Positions 1-6,271 of a DNA stretch of 8,240 bases are shown here, piece by piece; position 1 is the stretch's first letter, and the number at the start of each line of letters is the position of its first letter. Under the pieces are notes generated by a model. It worked only from the letters and a program-made list of their open reading frames with translations, did no database searches and was not told the DNA's origin. The stretch is from an uncultured Neomegalonema sp. GTDB lineage: Bacteria > Pseudomonadota > Alphaproteobacteria > Rhodobacterales > Rhodobacteraceae. Both the position numbers and the translations under genes were made by a program. The stretch covers positions 1 through 8,240 of the forward strand of contig CALFWP010000187.1 in assembly GCA_937927905.1 (NCBI GenBank). Direction: 5' to 3'.

Positions 1-99
1 GCGATCTTCGAGTACATCAACGGCTTTTATAATCCTCGTCGCAGGCACTCAGCCTTGGCTTGGAAAAGCCCCATGGCTTTCGAGGGTCAGGCCGCGTAA
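1..99 (+). CDS. IS3-family transposase OrfB, C-terminal fragment (cut by window edge)
   Basis: The first frame is open from base 1 to the TAA at 97-99 and gives 32 residues, beginning AIFEYINGFYNPRRRH and continuing to SALAWKSPMAFEGQAA. The FYN-x-RRRHSAL-x-x-x-SP-x-x-FE pattern is the characteristic extreme C-terminus of the IS3-family DDE transposase (OrfB, rve integrase core), just after the catalytic glutamate. OrfB catalyses strand cleavage and transfer during copy-out/paste-in transposition. In this family it is normally made as an OrfAB fusion by programmed frameshifting. Only the tail lies in the window, so neither the catalytic triad nor the intactness of the element can be judged. 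The stop codon is followed within 40 bp by the right IS end, the usual IS3 spacing. Confidence 0.9.
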   Translation, partial: AIFEYINGFYNPRRRHSALAWKSPMAFEGQAA

Positions 100-112
100 C
101 TTAGAACTCGGA

Positions 113-137
113 GCGGCACTAAACCGTGACAGGTCCA
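113..137 (+). repeat. Putative right terminal inverted repeat (IRR) of the IS3-family element
   Basis: The non-coding stretch after the transposase stop ends in CACTAAACCGTGACAGGTCCA. Its position directly after OrfB and its terminal CA (TG on the other strand) fit an IS3 IRR. The partner repeat is not in the window, so the length of the repeat is a guess. Read leftward, it supplies the last codons and the TAG stop (119-121) of the interrupted hydroxylase. Confidence 0.6.
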
Positions 138-523
138 AACAGCGCCAGACGCACACCGGGAATGTCATTTTCCAGCACAGACATAATTCCCGGACACCGG
201 GCGCAGTTCTCCTCGATTTTTTCATCGTTCAGTATCAGAACAAAATTCTTCCAGTTGTCATCAATCTGGGTTTTCCGCCGCTGATCGGGCAACTGGGCGA
301 TTTTCTGAAAACTCGGGATATCGCTTTCATGGTCCAGCAACTGTTCGGTTTCGTTTATCAAAATGTCCTTTTTGCCAAGAACCGTCTGCACAAAAGGGAA
401 GTCATCGACATTATAAAAACTGCGTGGCGGTTCTGCGGCTCTGCCCCGGACCGAGCTTTTCGTGGCGATGCCGTATAAGGTCTTAGCGACAAACTTATCC
501 GCACTGTCTGTAATAATATTCAT
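119..523 (-). pseudogene. Aspartyl/asparaginyl beta-hydroxylase-like protein, 3' end removed by IS insertion
   Basis: The frame encodes 134 residues from an ATG at 521-523. That ATG has an AAGG ribosome-site-like run about nine bases upstream; an upstream ATG at 577 adds 18 residues without a clear site. Residues 37-46 (FYNVDDFPFV) and about 91-129 (W...CARCP...IPGVRLALF) match the N-terminal half of the Asp/Asn beta-hydroxylase family (PF05118), Fe(II)/2-oxoglutarate-dependent enzymes. In that family the next segment is A-M-F-S-x-L-x-P-G followed by the iron-binding H-x-G/D and the distal histidine. Here the frame runs after ALF into the IS end (GPVTV, then TAG) and all metal ligands are absent. 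The remnant should therefore be catalytically dead, although promoter, start and about 129 native residues remain. The family match is by eye; the truncation is directly visible. Confidence 0.72.
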
Positions 524-610
524 GGCTCGGCCTTGCGTTATAATGGAAAGTGCAAAATTACAAATTACACTTATCAATTGACTAACAACTCATTTCTGAG
601 TTCGCCAAGC

Positions 611-638
611 TTGACACTTTTGCAAGAAAAAATTAAAT
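611..638 (+). promoter_or_regulatory. Candidate sigma70-type promoter for the OYE-family gene
   Basis: A perfect TTGACA hexamer lies at 611-616 in an AT-rich gap. TTAAAT (633-638) follows at a 16-base spacing and matches four of six bases of the -10 consensus; TATTAT (638-643) is a better hexamer but its 21-base spacing is too long. The site would give a leader of about 120 bases before the ATG at 768. It is the clearest -35 box in the window, but the -10 assignment is weak. Confidence 0.4.
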
Positions 639-767
639 ATTATCAATGATTTACAATTTTTCATAGAATACTCCAGCACAAACATATCCTTTAAAGAGCG
701 CCTCTAAATTTTAAAGGGCATTCCGGTTTTTGTTCGCGCAGACCGATGAAAGGTGAAAGACCACGCC

Positions 768-2048
768 ATGCTAAAAAAGCAAAAATACGATTCTGCAAAG
801 ACTGTTCCGGACCACGCGCCCAATCTTTTCAACCCCTTTGACGTCAATGGAAAAGGGACCGTGCGCAACAGAATTTTCAAAGCGGCGATGAGTGAAGTTC
901 TGGCGGATATCGGTGACAATCTGCCCAACGAAAAACATTACCGCCTCTACCGCCGCTGGGCGCGCGGGGGCTGTGGCATTATGCTCAGCGGCAATGTGAT
1001 GATCGACAAAAGCGCATTGGCCGAGCCCGGAAATGTATTGTTGGAGGATAAAAGTCACTTTGACCGCTTTGTTGCCTGGGCGGACGCCGTCCGCGAAACC
1101 GCGTATCCGGACACACAGTTCTGGATGCAATTGAATCACCCCGGGAAACAGACGAACAAATTTCTGACGCCTCACCCTGTTGCACCCTCAGCAATACCTT
1201 TACGTCAGGGGCTGGAGAAAATGTTTGCCCCGCCCCGCGCTATGGAAGGTCATGAAATCCACGATGCCATAAAACGATTTGCAACGGCATCGCGACTTTC
1301 ACAAGAAGCGGGATGGGATGGCGTACAAATTCACTGTGCGCACGGATATCTGATCAGTCAGTTTTTATCCTCCTACCAGAACCAGCGTACCGATGAATGG
1401 GGCGGTAACCCGGAAAACCGCCGCCGCTTTCTGGTGGAAATCTGCCGCGAAGTCCGCGCGCAAGTCGGAGAGACTTATGCCCTGTCGGTCAAAGTCAACA
1501 GTTCCGACTTCCAAAAGGGCGGTTTCGGCGATGAGGAAGCCTATGAACTGATCGAGGTTCTATCCGGTGAGGGGGTCGATCTTTTTGAAATCTCCGGCGG
1601 CAATTACGAAGGTCCGGCCATGCTGGGCGCATTGCACGACTCGACAAGAAAGCGCGAAGCCTATTTCCTTGAATTTGCCGCTGAAGCGAGAAAGCGTACA
1701 AACGTCCCGATTGCCGTGACCGGCGGTTTCCGTTCCGTCAAAGCCATGGAGGATGCCGTGGCCACCGGCGCCACGGATTTTGTCGGCCTGGGACGCCCTT
1801 TAACGCTTGATCCGGACCTTCCGCATCATGCCGCTGCAGATGACGGATATGTCCGCGATGTCGGCAGTCCGACGACAGGTTTTAAATCCCTCGACGATAT
1901 GATCATGCTGGATGGCGCATATTATGAAACCCAGATCGGCCTGATGGGACGGGGTAAAAAACCGAAACCTGAAATTTCCGCATGGCGGACGGTCTGGGAA
2001 ATTATTATGTCACTCGGTATGATGGCCTTCAAAAAACGCAGAGCCTGA
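768..2048 (+). CDS. Old Yellow Enzyme-family NADH:flavin oxidoreductase
   Basis: This predicted FMN-dependent TIM-barrel ene-reductase has 426 residues. It would transfer hydride from NAD(P)H through FMN to an activated C=C bond; the substrate cannot be told. Visible signatures (ATG numbering) are the N-terminal NPFDVNGKGTVRNRIFKAAMSE strand, MQLNHPG (Q121, FMN ring), IHCAHGYL (H189 and H192 for substrate anion binding, Y194 as probable proton donor), QRTDEWGG (206-213), and the phosphate-binding GGFRS (318-322) and GLGRPL (340-345). The H-x-x-H pair resembles the YqjM-like class. No FAD or 4Fe-4S domain follows, so it is a single-domain form. A tail of about 50 residues ends in a hydrophobic helix and KKRRA. 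A GTG at 753 would add five residues, but AGGTGA (751-756) overlaps that codon and suits the ATG at 768. It is divergent from the broken hydroxylase and ends at a hairpin. Confidence 0.93.
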   Translation: MLKKQKYDSAKTVPDHAPNLFNPFDVNGKGTVRNRIFKAAMSEVLADIGDNLPNEKHYRLYRRWARGGCGIMLSGNVMIDKSALAEPGNVLLEDKSHFDRFVAWADAVRETAYPDTQFWMQLNHPGKQTNKFLTPHPVAPSAIPLRQGLEKMFAPPRAMEGHEIHDAIKRFATASRLSQEAGWDGVQIHCAHGYLISQFLSSYQNQRTDEWGGNPENRRRFLVEICREVRAQVGETYALSVKVNSSDFQKGGFGDEEAYELIEVLSGEGVDLFEISGGNYEGPAMLGALHDSTRKREAYFLEFAAEARKRTNVPIAVTGGFRSVKAMEDAVATGATDFVGLGRPLTLDPDLPHHAAADDGYVRDVGSPTTGFKSLDDMIMLDGAYYETQIGLMGRGKKPKPEISAWRTVWEIIMSLGMMAFKKRRA

Positions 2049-2054
2049 AATCAG

Positions 2055-2089
2055 GAGCTGATCAGGGATCAGCGCGCCCTGATCAGCTC
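2055..2089. terminator. Perfect 13-bp stem hairpin between convergent genes, probable bidirectional terminator
   Basis: The arm GAGCTGATCAGGG (2055-2067) pairs perfectly with CCCTGATCAGCTC (2077-2089) around a nine-base loop. It starts six bases after the stop of the plus-strand flavin oxidoreductase. Its right arm contains the TGA stop (2083-2085) and last two codons of the minus-strand quinone reductase. The location between two converging genes fits a shared terminator. The T-tracts on either side are short (ATCTT on plus, TGATTT on minus), so intrinsic termination may be inefficient or the stem may act mainly in 3'-end protection. Confidence 0.7.
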
Positions 2090-3075
2090 ATCTTAATCAC
2101 CACCTTGCCTGTCGCCCGCCGGTCTTTGATCAGGCGGAGGCCGTCTATGGCGCGTTCAAATGGCAATATATCCGAGACATAGGGTTTGATTTTGCCATCT
2201 GCAGCCCATTCAAATAACCGGCACAGGCTTTCCGCCATCGCATCGGGTGCTTTGTCAAAATAGGCCCCCCACCAGAAGCCGATGACATCCACGTTTTTCA
2301 CCAACAGATGATTTGCCTTAAGCGGCGGAACATCACCTGATGCAAACCCGATCGGCATATACCGCGCTTCAAAGGCTGTGGCGCGCAGCAAAGCGGCCCC
2401 GAGCGCACCGCCGACCGGATCGAAAATGACATCCGCACCATGACCGTCTGTGATGCGCCGGATCTCATCACGCAGCGCCGGGGTCTCGGGGTCATAATCA
2501 CCGGTTTCCAGAACCACCTCCGCCCCCTTTTCAAGGGCAGCTGCCGCCTTTTCCGTGCCGCGGGCCAAAGCAATCACCCGTGCCCCGATCAGAGCGCCGA
2601 TTTCAACAGCCGTCAAACCGACTCCTCCACCGGCACCGGCTACAACCAGAACCTCACCGGGTTGCAAGCGCGCACGCCGTACGAGTGCCAGCTCCGCCGA
2701 ACCGTATGCGACAGGGATCGCAGCAATCTCTGTATCATCCAGCCCGAACGGAGCCGGAGCACAGGCCGCCGCGTTCACGGTGACATATTCCGCCAATCCG
2801 CCCGAACCGCAATAGGCCGCCACCCGTGTTCCACGCCAGCCGGGGTCAACACCTTCGCCGGTGGCATCAATCACACCACAAACCTCGCCGCCGGGGGCAA
2901 AAGGTAAATCAGGCATCTGCTGATACGTCCCGCGCGTCATAAGTAAATCGGCAAAGTTTAAACCGCAGGCATCAACCTTAATACGGACTTCATTTTTTCC
3001 GGCCCCCGGAGGATCGGTATCTTGGCATGATAAAGCCTCTAATCCATTGAATTCATTTATCAATAAAGATTTCAT
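2083..3075 (-). CDS. Zinc-less MDR family NAD(P)H:quinone oxidoreductase-like protein
   Basis: The 330-residue product has the usual size of quinone oxidoreductase/zeta-crystallin-type medium-chain reductases, which pass hydride from NADPH to quinones or enoyl-type acceptors in the cytosol. The N-terminal GroES-like fold includes GLNFADLLMTRGTY (38-51) and FAPGGEVCGVI (59-69), and a helix-cap segment IPVAYGSAELAL (120-131) precedes the Rossmann half. The dinucleotide loop is AGAGGGVG (146-153). Catalytic-zinc ligands and the four-cysteine structural-zinc lobe are missing, which separates it from the zinc dehydrogenase at 6312-7304. The ATG at 3073-3075 is preferred: GGGGGA lies about eight bases upstream and the product starts MKSLLINEF, typical of the family. 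An in-frame ATG at 3114 would add an atypical 13-residue extension. It converges on the OYE gene and is divergent from the J-domain gene. The acceptor is unknown. Confidence 0.9.
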   Translation of the reverse strand: MKSLLINEFNGLEALSCQDTDPPGAGKNEVRIKVDACGLNFADLLMTRGTYQQMPDLPFAPGGEVCGVIDATGEGVDPGWRGTRVAAYCGSGGLAEYVTVNAAACAPAPFGLDDTEIAAIPVAYGSAELALVRRARLQPGEVLVVAGAGGGVGLTAVEIGALIGARVIALARGTEKAAAALEKGAEVVLETGDYDPETPALRDEIRRITDGHGADVIFDPVGGALGAALLRATAFEARYMPIGFASGDVPPLKANHLLVKNVDVIGFWWGAYFDKAPDAMAESLCRLFEWAADGKIKPYVSDILPFERAIDGLRLIKDRRATGKVVIKMS

Positions 3076-3119
3076 TATCCGTTTCCCCCAGCACACAATC
3101 AATGCAAACGCCACGTTTA

Positions 3120-3140
3120 CTAATTCACTATATACTGAAT
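3120..3140. promoter_or_regulatory. Candidate overlapping -10 elements for the divergent qor-like and J-domain genes
   Basis: In the 111-bp divergent gap, TATACT (3131-3136, plus) and TATAGT (3132 to 3127, minus) each match five of six -10 bases and overlap inside an imperfect palindrome, TCACTATATACTGA. No good -35 hexamer is seen at the right distance on either strand. The assignment is therefore tentative. Confidence 0.28.
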
Positions 3141-3186
3141 TTACAGACGTAAGATCCGGCGCTTAAGGCGTTTTTATGGAGTTAGA

Positions 3187-3774
3187 ATGTCGGGCGCACA
3201 CTATCGCAGAGCAACGAAGAACCATCCGGTTCGCGTTGATCACACTGACGGCAGTGTGACAATGGGCTTTGTGCCTGTGCCTATGGGAATGGATTTCCAT
3301 GGAACTGTCATTCAGGCGGAATCGTTCATGGCGTTCGAGACATCGGACGGTGAGATAACGCTTATGAATGTTGCCGCGATAAAGCGCATCACCAGTCTTG
3401 TGGACGAAGAACAGCAAAGGCGTGAAAAGGAAGAACGCGAAGCCGCAAGAGAAAGAGCACGCCAGGCGGAAGAAGAGGCAATAAGGCGTGCCGCAGCGGA
3501 AGAGGCGGATGCGGCGGAGCGCGAAAGAATGCTCAGACAGAGCAAAAGTTTCACTGCTGAGCAATATGATGCACTCGAAACTCTCGGATTAAAATCGAAT
3601 GCAACAAAAGCCGATATTTCCGTATCTTACAGAAAACTTGTGAAATTATATCACCCGGACCGCCTGCGCGGATTGGGTGTGTCACAAAAGAAGATCGACT
3701 TTGCGGCGGAACGTCTTGCGGAAATTAACAATGCATACCAGGTTCTGATGAAGGCGGCCAAATTTGCCGCCTAA
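3187..3774 (+). CDS. Coiled-coil protein with C-terminal J domain (DjlA-like J region)
   Basis: The 195-residue product has three visible parts. Residues 1-71 form a compact domain that I do not recognise, ending in an F-x-x-F-x-T-x-D-G-E-I-T-L-x-N-x-x-A-I-K-R-I pattern that looks like a beta-hairpin. Residues 72-120 are almost all E, K, R, A and Q and should form a charged helix or coiled coil. Residues 124-190 are a J domain with the Hsp70-stimulating HPD motif at 156-158, in YHPDRLRGLG, followed by an A-E-I-N-N-A-Y-x-V-L helix. The spacing resembles the DjlA C-terminal J domain, so it probably recruits DnaK to a partner bound by the N-terminal part. There is no membrane segment, no G/F region and no zinc finger, so it is not a canonical DnaJ. 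GGAG sits five bases before the ATG. It ends six bases from the convergent hydrolase gene. Confidence 0.85.
   Translation: MSGAHYRRATKNHPVRVDHTDGSVTMGFVPVPMGMDFHGTVIQAESFMAFETSDGEITLMNVAAIKRITSLVDEEQQRREKEEREAARERARQAEEEAIRRAAAEEADAAERERMLRQSKSFTAEQYDALETLGLKSNATKADISVSYRKLVKLYHPDRLRGLGVSQKKIDFAAERLAEINNAYQVLMKAAKFAA
3753..3771 (+). other. Short GC-rich inverted repeat at the 3' end of the J-domain gene
   Basis: GGCGGC (3753-3758) and GCCGCC (3766-3771) can pair around a seven-base loop, ending just before the TAA at 3772-3774. It is the only obvious stem in the six-base convergent junction with the hydrolase gene. No T-tract follows, so a terminator role is possible but weak. The stem also encodes the protein's final residues and may be incidental. 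Confidence 0.3.
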
Positions 3775-3780
3775 CCGCCG

Positions 3781-4752
3781 TCAGGTTTGCGAAACAATCC
3801 TCCTTGCCGCCGCAAGCATCTCCTTCGGCGCTGCGTGATGAACCATATGCCCAACACCTTTCAACGCCGTGAAACGCGCCGCAGGCAGGGCCGCTTTGAA
3901 CCGTTCCGCATGCGCCTCAACCGGCAGAATACTGTCTTCGGTCCCATGGATCAGTTCTACGGGGATGCTGATGCCGGAATAGCGCGGAATGAGGGCCGCC
4001 ATCGCCTCGTTGATATTTGTGATATCCCGCCCGTTTTCCCGGAACGTTGCGGGTCGGGACGCCAGCTCGGCGCCGATGTACTCCGCATACCCTACCGGCG
4101 GGATCTGGGGCCGGAACACCCAGTCCACGGCACCCGCTGCCCCTGACTTCAACGCCCGGTTCCGGACAATCGCATTGATGGCAGGACCGAACAAAGATGT
4201 GGAGGCCGCCGCGTGATAAGCATTGTCACCGGCAGGCCATGGATAGGTCAAACCGGCCAGAATAACGGCTCCCATGATACTTTGCGGAGCATCAACGGCC
4301 CAGGCGGTCGCAACGGCACCGCCGAAACTATGCCCCATAACAACAGGGCGGCTGACACCGAGGGCCTGCACTCCGGCGCGTAATACAGCGGCCTGTGAGG
4401 AGGGTGTAAAACTGTCTCCGCTTGCGCGGTCGGAATACCCGAACCCGGGACGGTCAAAAGCAATGGCCGTAAATCCGCTCGCGGCCATATAATCGCTGAT
4501 AGCAAACGTAAAATCACGAAGATTGCCTGAGGCACCATGAATCATAACAACTGCGGGTCCGGAGCCGCGCCTGTCATAATGAAGGCGCAGGACCTCGCCG
4601 CTTTGCGGATCTTTCACCGGGATGAACTTTCCGATCGGCGGATATTTTTGCTCAATCGTGGCAATAAACTCCGATGCAGGCCTCGCACAACCGTACATTA
4701 CACCGGTTACCCCCAATCCCAGCAAAGCAGCCCGCCTCGTCCATTTGCCCAT
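3781..4752 (-). CDS. Alpha/beta hydrolase with N-terminal export or anchor signal
   Basis: The 323-residue product is a serine hydrolase of the alpha/beta fold. The oxyanion segment is VVMIHGASG (68-76), the nucleophile elbow GHSFGG with S142, the probable acid D273 in LIHGTEDSILP, and the base H302 in GVGHMVHH. FDRPGFGYSDR (99-109) is the usual strand-4/helix segment of this superfamily. The chemistry (ester, epoxide, lactone or halide hydrolysis) cannot be assigned. Residues 1-22 start MGKWTRRAALLGLGVTG and form a twin-arginine-containing, hydrophobic N-terminus that ends at C22. This suggests Tat or Sec export, perhaps as a lipoprotein, but the lipobox (MYGC) is poor. AAGGAG eight bases upstream of the ATG is the strongest ribosome site in the window. 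It is convergent with the J-domain gene and divergent from metY. Confidence 0.88.
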   Translation of the reverse strand: MGKWTRRAALLGLGVTGVMYGCARPASEFIATIEQKYPPIGKFIPVKDPQSGEVLRLHYDRRGSGPAVVMIHGASGNLRDFTFAISDYMAASGFTAIAFDRPGFGYSDRASGDSFTPSSQAAVLRAGVQALGVSRPVVMGHSFGGAVATAWAVDAPQSIMGAVILAGLTYPWPAGDNAYHAAASTSLFGPAINAIVRNRALKSGAAGAVDWVFRPQIPPVGYAEYIGAELASRPATFRENGRDITNINEAMAALIPRYSGISIPVELIHGTEDSILPVEAHAERFKAALPAARFTALKGVGHMVHHAAPKEMLAAARRIVSQT

Positions 4753-4819
4753 GGCATTTCTCCTTAATATACCTCACCAGGTAGCTTCGTAAAAAAACCG
4801 ATCAACAGGTCCGTCCGCC

Positions 4820-4844
4820 TTGCACTGTTCAATCCTTTGTGCAA
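4820..4844 (+). promoter_or_regulatory. Stem-loop in the metY leader, possible cis-regulatory RNA
   Basis: TTGCAC (4820-4825) pairs with GTGCAA (4839-4844) around a 13-base loop in the 155-bp gap upstream of the sulfhydrylase. The loop contains TCCT, which is complementary to AGGA at 4853-4856, and ACTAAAAG follows at 4858-4865. Alphaproteobacterial metY, metZ and metA genes often carry short SAM-II-type pseudoknot riboswitches, whose 3' part contains GCUAAA. The overall order here does not match the SAM-II consensus as I know it, so this is only a candidate. Confidence 0.25.
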
Positions 4845-4907
4845 ATTCGTACAGGAAACTAAAAGTTGTTCTTTAAGAATTTCAATGAAAGCAAACAGGG
4901 GATCGAA

Positions 4908-6197
4908 ATGAGCGATATGAATTCTCTTGGGTTTGAGACGCGTATGATCCATGCCGGTGCCGCTCCCGACCCGGCGACAGGGGCCCGTCAAACGCCGATC
5001 TATCAGACCTCATCATTTGTTTTTAAAGATGCGGCCCACGCCGCACGATTGTTCAGCCTGCAAGAAGTCGGATACATCTACTCCCGCCTTACAAACCCGA
5101 CGGTCGGCGCTTTGCAGGAGCGATGCGCCTCGCTTGAGGGCGGTGTCGGTGCGGTTGCCACATCCTCCGGACATGCCGCACAGGTCCTGGCCTTATTTCC
5201 GCTTATGGCCCCGGGCAAAAACATCGTCGCCGCGAATAAACTCTATGGCGGATCAATCAATCAGTTTTCCAATGCCTTCAAACGTTTCGGCTGGACCGTC
5301 AAATTCGTTGATACTGATGACACGGACGCGGTCAGAGCGGCCATTGATGACAATACCCGCGCGCTGTTCTGCGAAAGCCTCGCCAATCCCGGAGGTGTAG
5401 TCACTGATATTGCTGGCTGGGCCGCAGTCGCCTCAGATGCCGGTCTGCCGCTAATCGTTGATAACACCATGGCAACGCCGGCCCTGTGCAGACCGATTGA
5501 ACACGGTGCAACGATCGTGGTGAACTCGACAACCAAGTTCCTCAGTGGCAATGGCACATCAATCGGAGGCATGGTCATTGACAGCGGTAATTTCGACTGG
5601 TCGGCCAGCGGCAAATTCCCGTCCTTGTCGGAACCGGCAGCTGAATATAACGGGCTGAAATTTCACGAAGCCCTTGGCCCGATGGCCTTTACATTTTTCG
5701 GGATAGCCGTTGGTCTGCGCGACCTCGGCGCAGCACAAACGCCTCAGAACGCATTTTACACTTTGCTCGGGATCGAGACTCTATCACTCAGGATGCAACG
5801 TCATTCCGAAAATGCCCTCAAGGTTGCCAGGCATCTGGAAGGGCATGACGCGGTTGATTACGTCTCTTATGCCGGCCTGCCCTCGTCTCCCTATCATGAT
5901 GCAGCCAAAAAATACCTGCCCGATGGCGCCGGTGCCGTGTTTACCGTGGGACTGAAAGGCGGATATGATGCAGGTGTTAGCCTGGTCGATAATCTTCAGC
6001 TGTTCTCACATCTCGCCAATATCGGTGATGCACGTTCGCTGATTATCCATTCCGCCTCAACGACCCATAGCCAATTGTCCGATGAGGACAAAACCGCAGC
6101 CGGCGCCGGACCTGACGTTGTCCGTCTGTCTATCGGTCTGGAAAACACGCAAGACCTGATTGCCGATCTGGATCAGGCTTTGGCAAAATCCGCCTGA
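4908..6197 (+). CDS. metY: O-acetylhomoserine sulfhydrylase (aminocarboxypropyltransferase), MetY type
   Basis: The 429-residue product is a PLP enzyme of the Cys/Met metabolism family. It probably joins O-acetylhomoserine with sulfide (or methanethiol) to give homocysteine (or methionine) in the cytosol. Motifs (ATG numbering) are QTPIYQTSSF (28-37), YSRLTNPT (58-65, neighbouring-subunit phosphate contacts), SSGHAA (86-91), KLYGG (111-115, Y113 stacking on PLP), DNT (185-187, pyridine-nitrogen aspartate), the Schiff-base lysine K210 in NSTTKFLSGNGTSIGG, and VRLSIGLE (405-412, substrate carboxylate arginine). Length and the GNGTSIGG insert-type motif favour MetY over the shorter MetB/MetC/MetZ enzymes. 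The ATG at 4908 has AGGGGA five bases upstream. An in-frame TTG at 4866 would add 14 residues with no family support. It is divergent from the hydrolase gene. A related gamma-lyase activity cannot be excluded by eye. Confidence 0.9.
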   Translation: MSDMNSLGFETRMIHAGAAPDPATGARQTPIYQTSSFVFKDAAHAARLFSLQEVGYIYSRLTNPTVGALQERCASLEGGVGAVATSSGHAAQVLALFPLMAPGKNIVAANKLYGGSINQFSNAFKRFGWTVKFVDTDDTDAVRAAIDDNTRALFCESLANPGGVVTDIAGWAAVASDAGLPLIVDNTMATPALCRPIEHGATIVVNSTTKFLSGNGTSIGGMVIDSGNFDWSASGKFPSLSEPAAEYNGLKFHEALGPMAFTFFGIAVGLRDLGAAQTPQNAFYTLLGIETLSLRMQRHSENALKVARHLEGHDAVDYVSYAGLPSSPYHDAAKKYLPDGAGAVFTVGLKGGYDAGVSLVDNLQLFSHLANIGDARSLIIHSASTTHSQLSDEDKTAAGAGPDVVRLSIGLENTQDLIADLDQALAKSA

Positions 6198-6218
6198 GTG
6201 GTGGCTATTTGAAAAGCA

Positions 6219-6239
6219 GGCTGTTATTTTGTAACAGCC
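6219..6239 (+). terminator. Stem-loop after metY, possible weak terminator
   Basis: GGCTGTTA (6219-6226) pairs perfectly with TAACAGCC (6232-6239) around a five-base TTTTG loop, 21 bases after the metY stop. No T-run follows on the plus strand, so it is not a textbook intrinsic terminator. Its position fits a 3'-end or processing stem. Confidence 0.4.
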
Positions 6240-6248
6240 CGAGCGAAA

Positions 6249-6271
6249 CGGCGGTTTTCATAAAATCGCCG
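6249..6271 (+). other. Second stem-loop in the metY-dehydrogenase spacer
   Basis: CGGCGGTTTT (6249-6258) pairs with AAAATCGCCG (6262-6271), ten pairs including one G-U, around a three-base loop. Together with the stem at 6219-6239 and a small AGCC/GGCT stem at 6277-6290, it fills most of the gap before the dehydrogenase. The stem has T-rich and A-rich inner arms, but no downstream T-tract. Function is unknown: it may be a terminator, attenuator or mRNA-processing site. Confidence 0.4.

Larger units (their letters stand above)
1..137 (+). mobile_element. Right end of an IS3-family insertion sequence
   Basis: The segment combines the OrfB C-terminus (1-99) with a short non-coding tail ending in ...GTGACAGGTCCA at 137. 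On the minus strand this reads TGGACCTGTCAC, which fits the 5'-TG...CA-3' ends of IS3-family elements. Base 137 is placed as the boundary because from 138 onward the minus strand is continuous with a hydroxylase-like coding frame. The left end and the 3-4 bp target duplication lie outside the window, so the exact junction is uncertain by a few bases. Confidence 0.75.

Noticed and set aside
753..767. GTG at 753 as the start of the OYE-family gene
   Set aside because: The GTG lies inside the AGGTGA run that better serves as ribosome site for the ATG at 768, and the five extra residues have no family support.
2440..2907. Plus-strand open frames opposite the quinone reductase
   Set aside because: They are low-complexity, arginine- and proline-rich translations of the reverse of a well-supported gene, with no family resemblance.
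3163..3564. Minus-strand open frames opposite the J-domain gene
   Set aside because: They read as serine-, alanine- and phenylalanine-rich mirror images of the charged helix codons and have no ribosome site or recognisable motif.
4866..4907. TTG at 4866 as the metY start
   Set aside because: It has no ribosome site, and the MFFKNFNESKQGIE extension is not typical of MetY. The ATG at 4908 has AGGGGA at a good distance.
4753..4907. A confident SAM-II riboswitch call
   Set aside because: Only isolated elements (TTGCAC, ACTAAAAG, a loop complementarity) resemble the motif; the order and core sequence do not fit, so it is kept only as a candidate.
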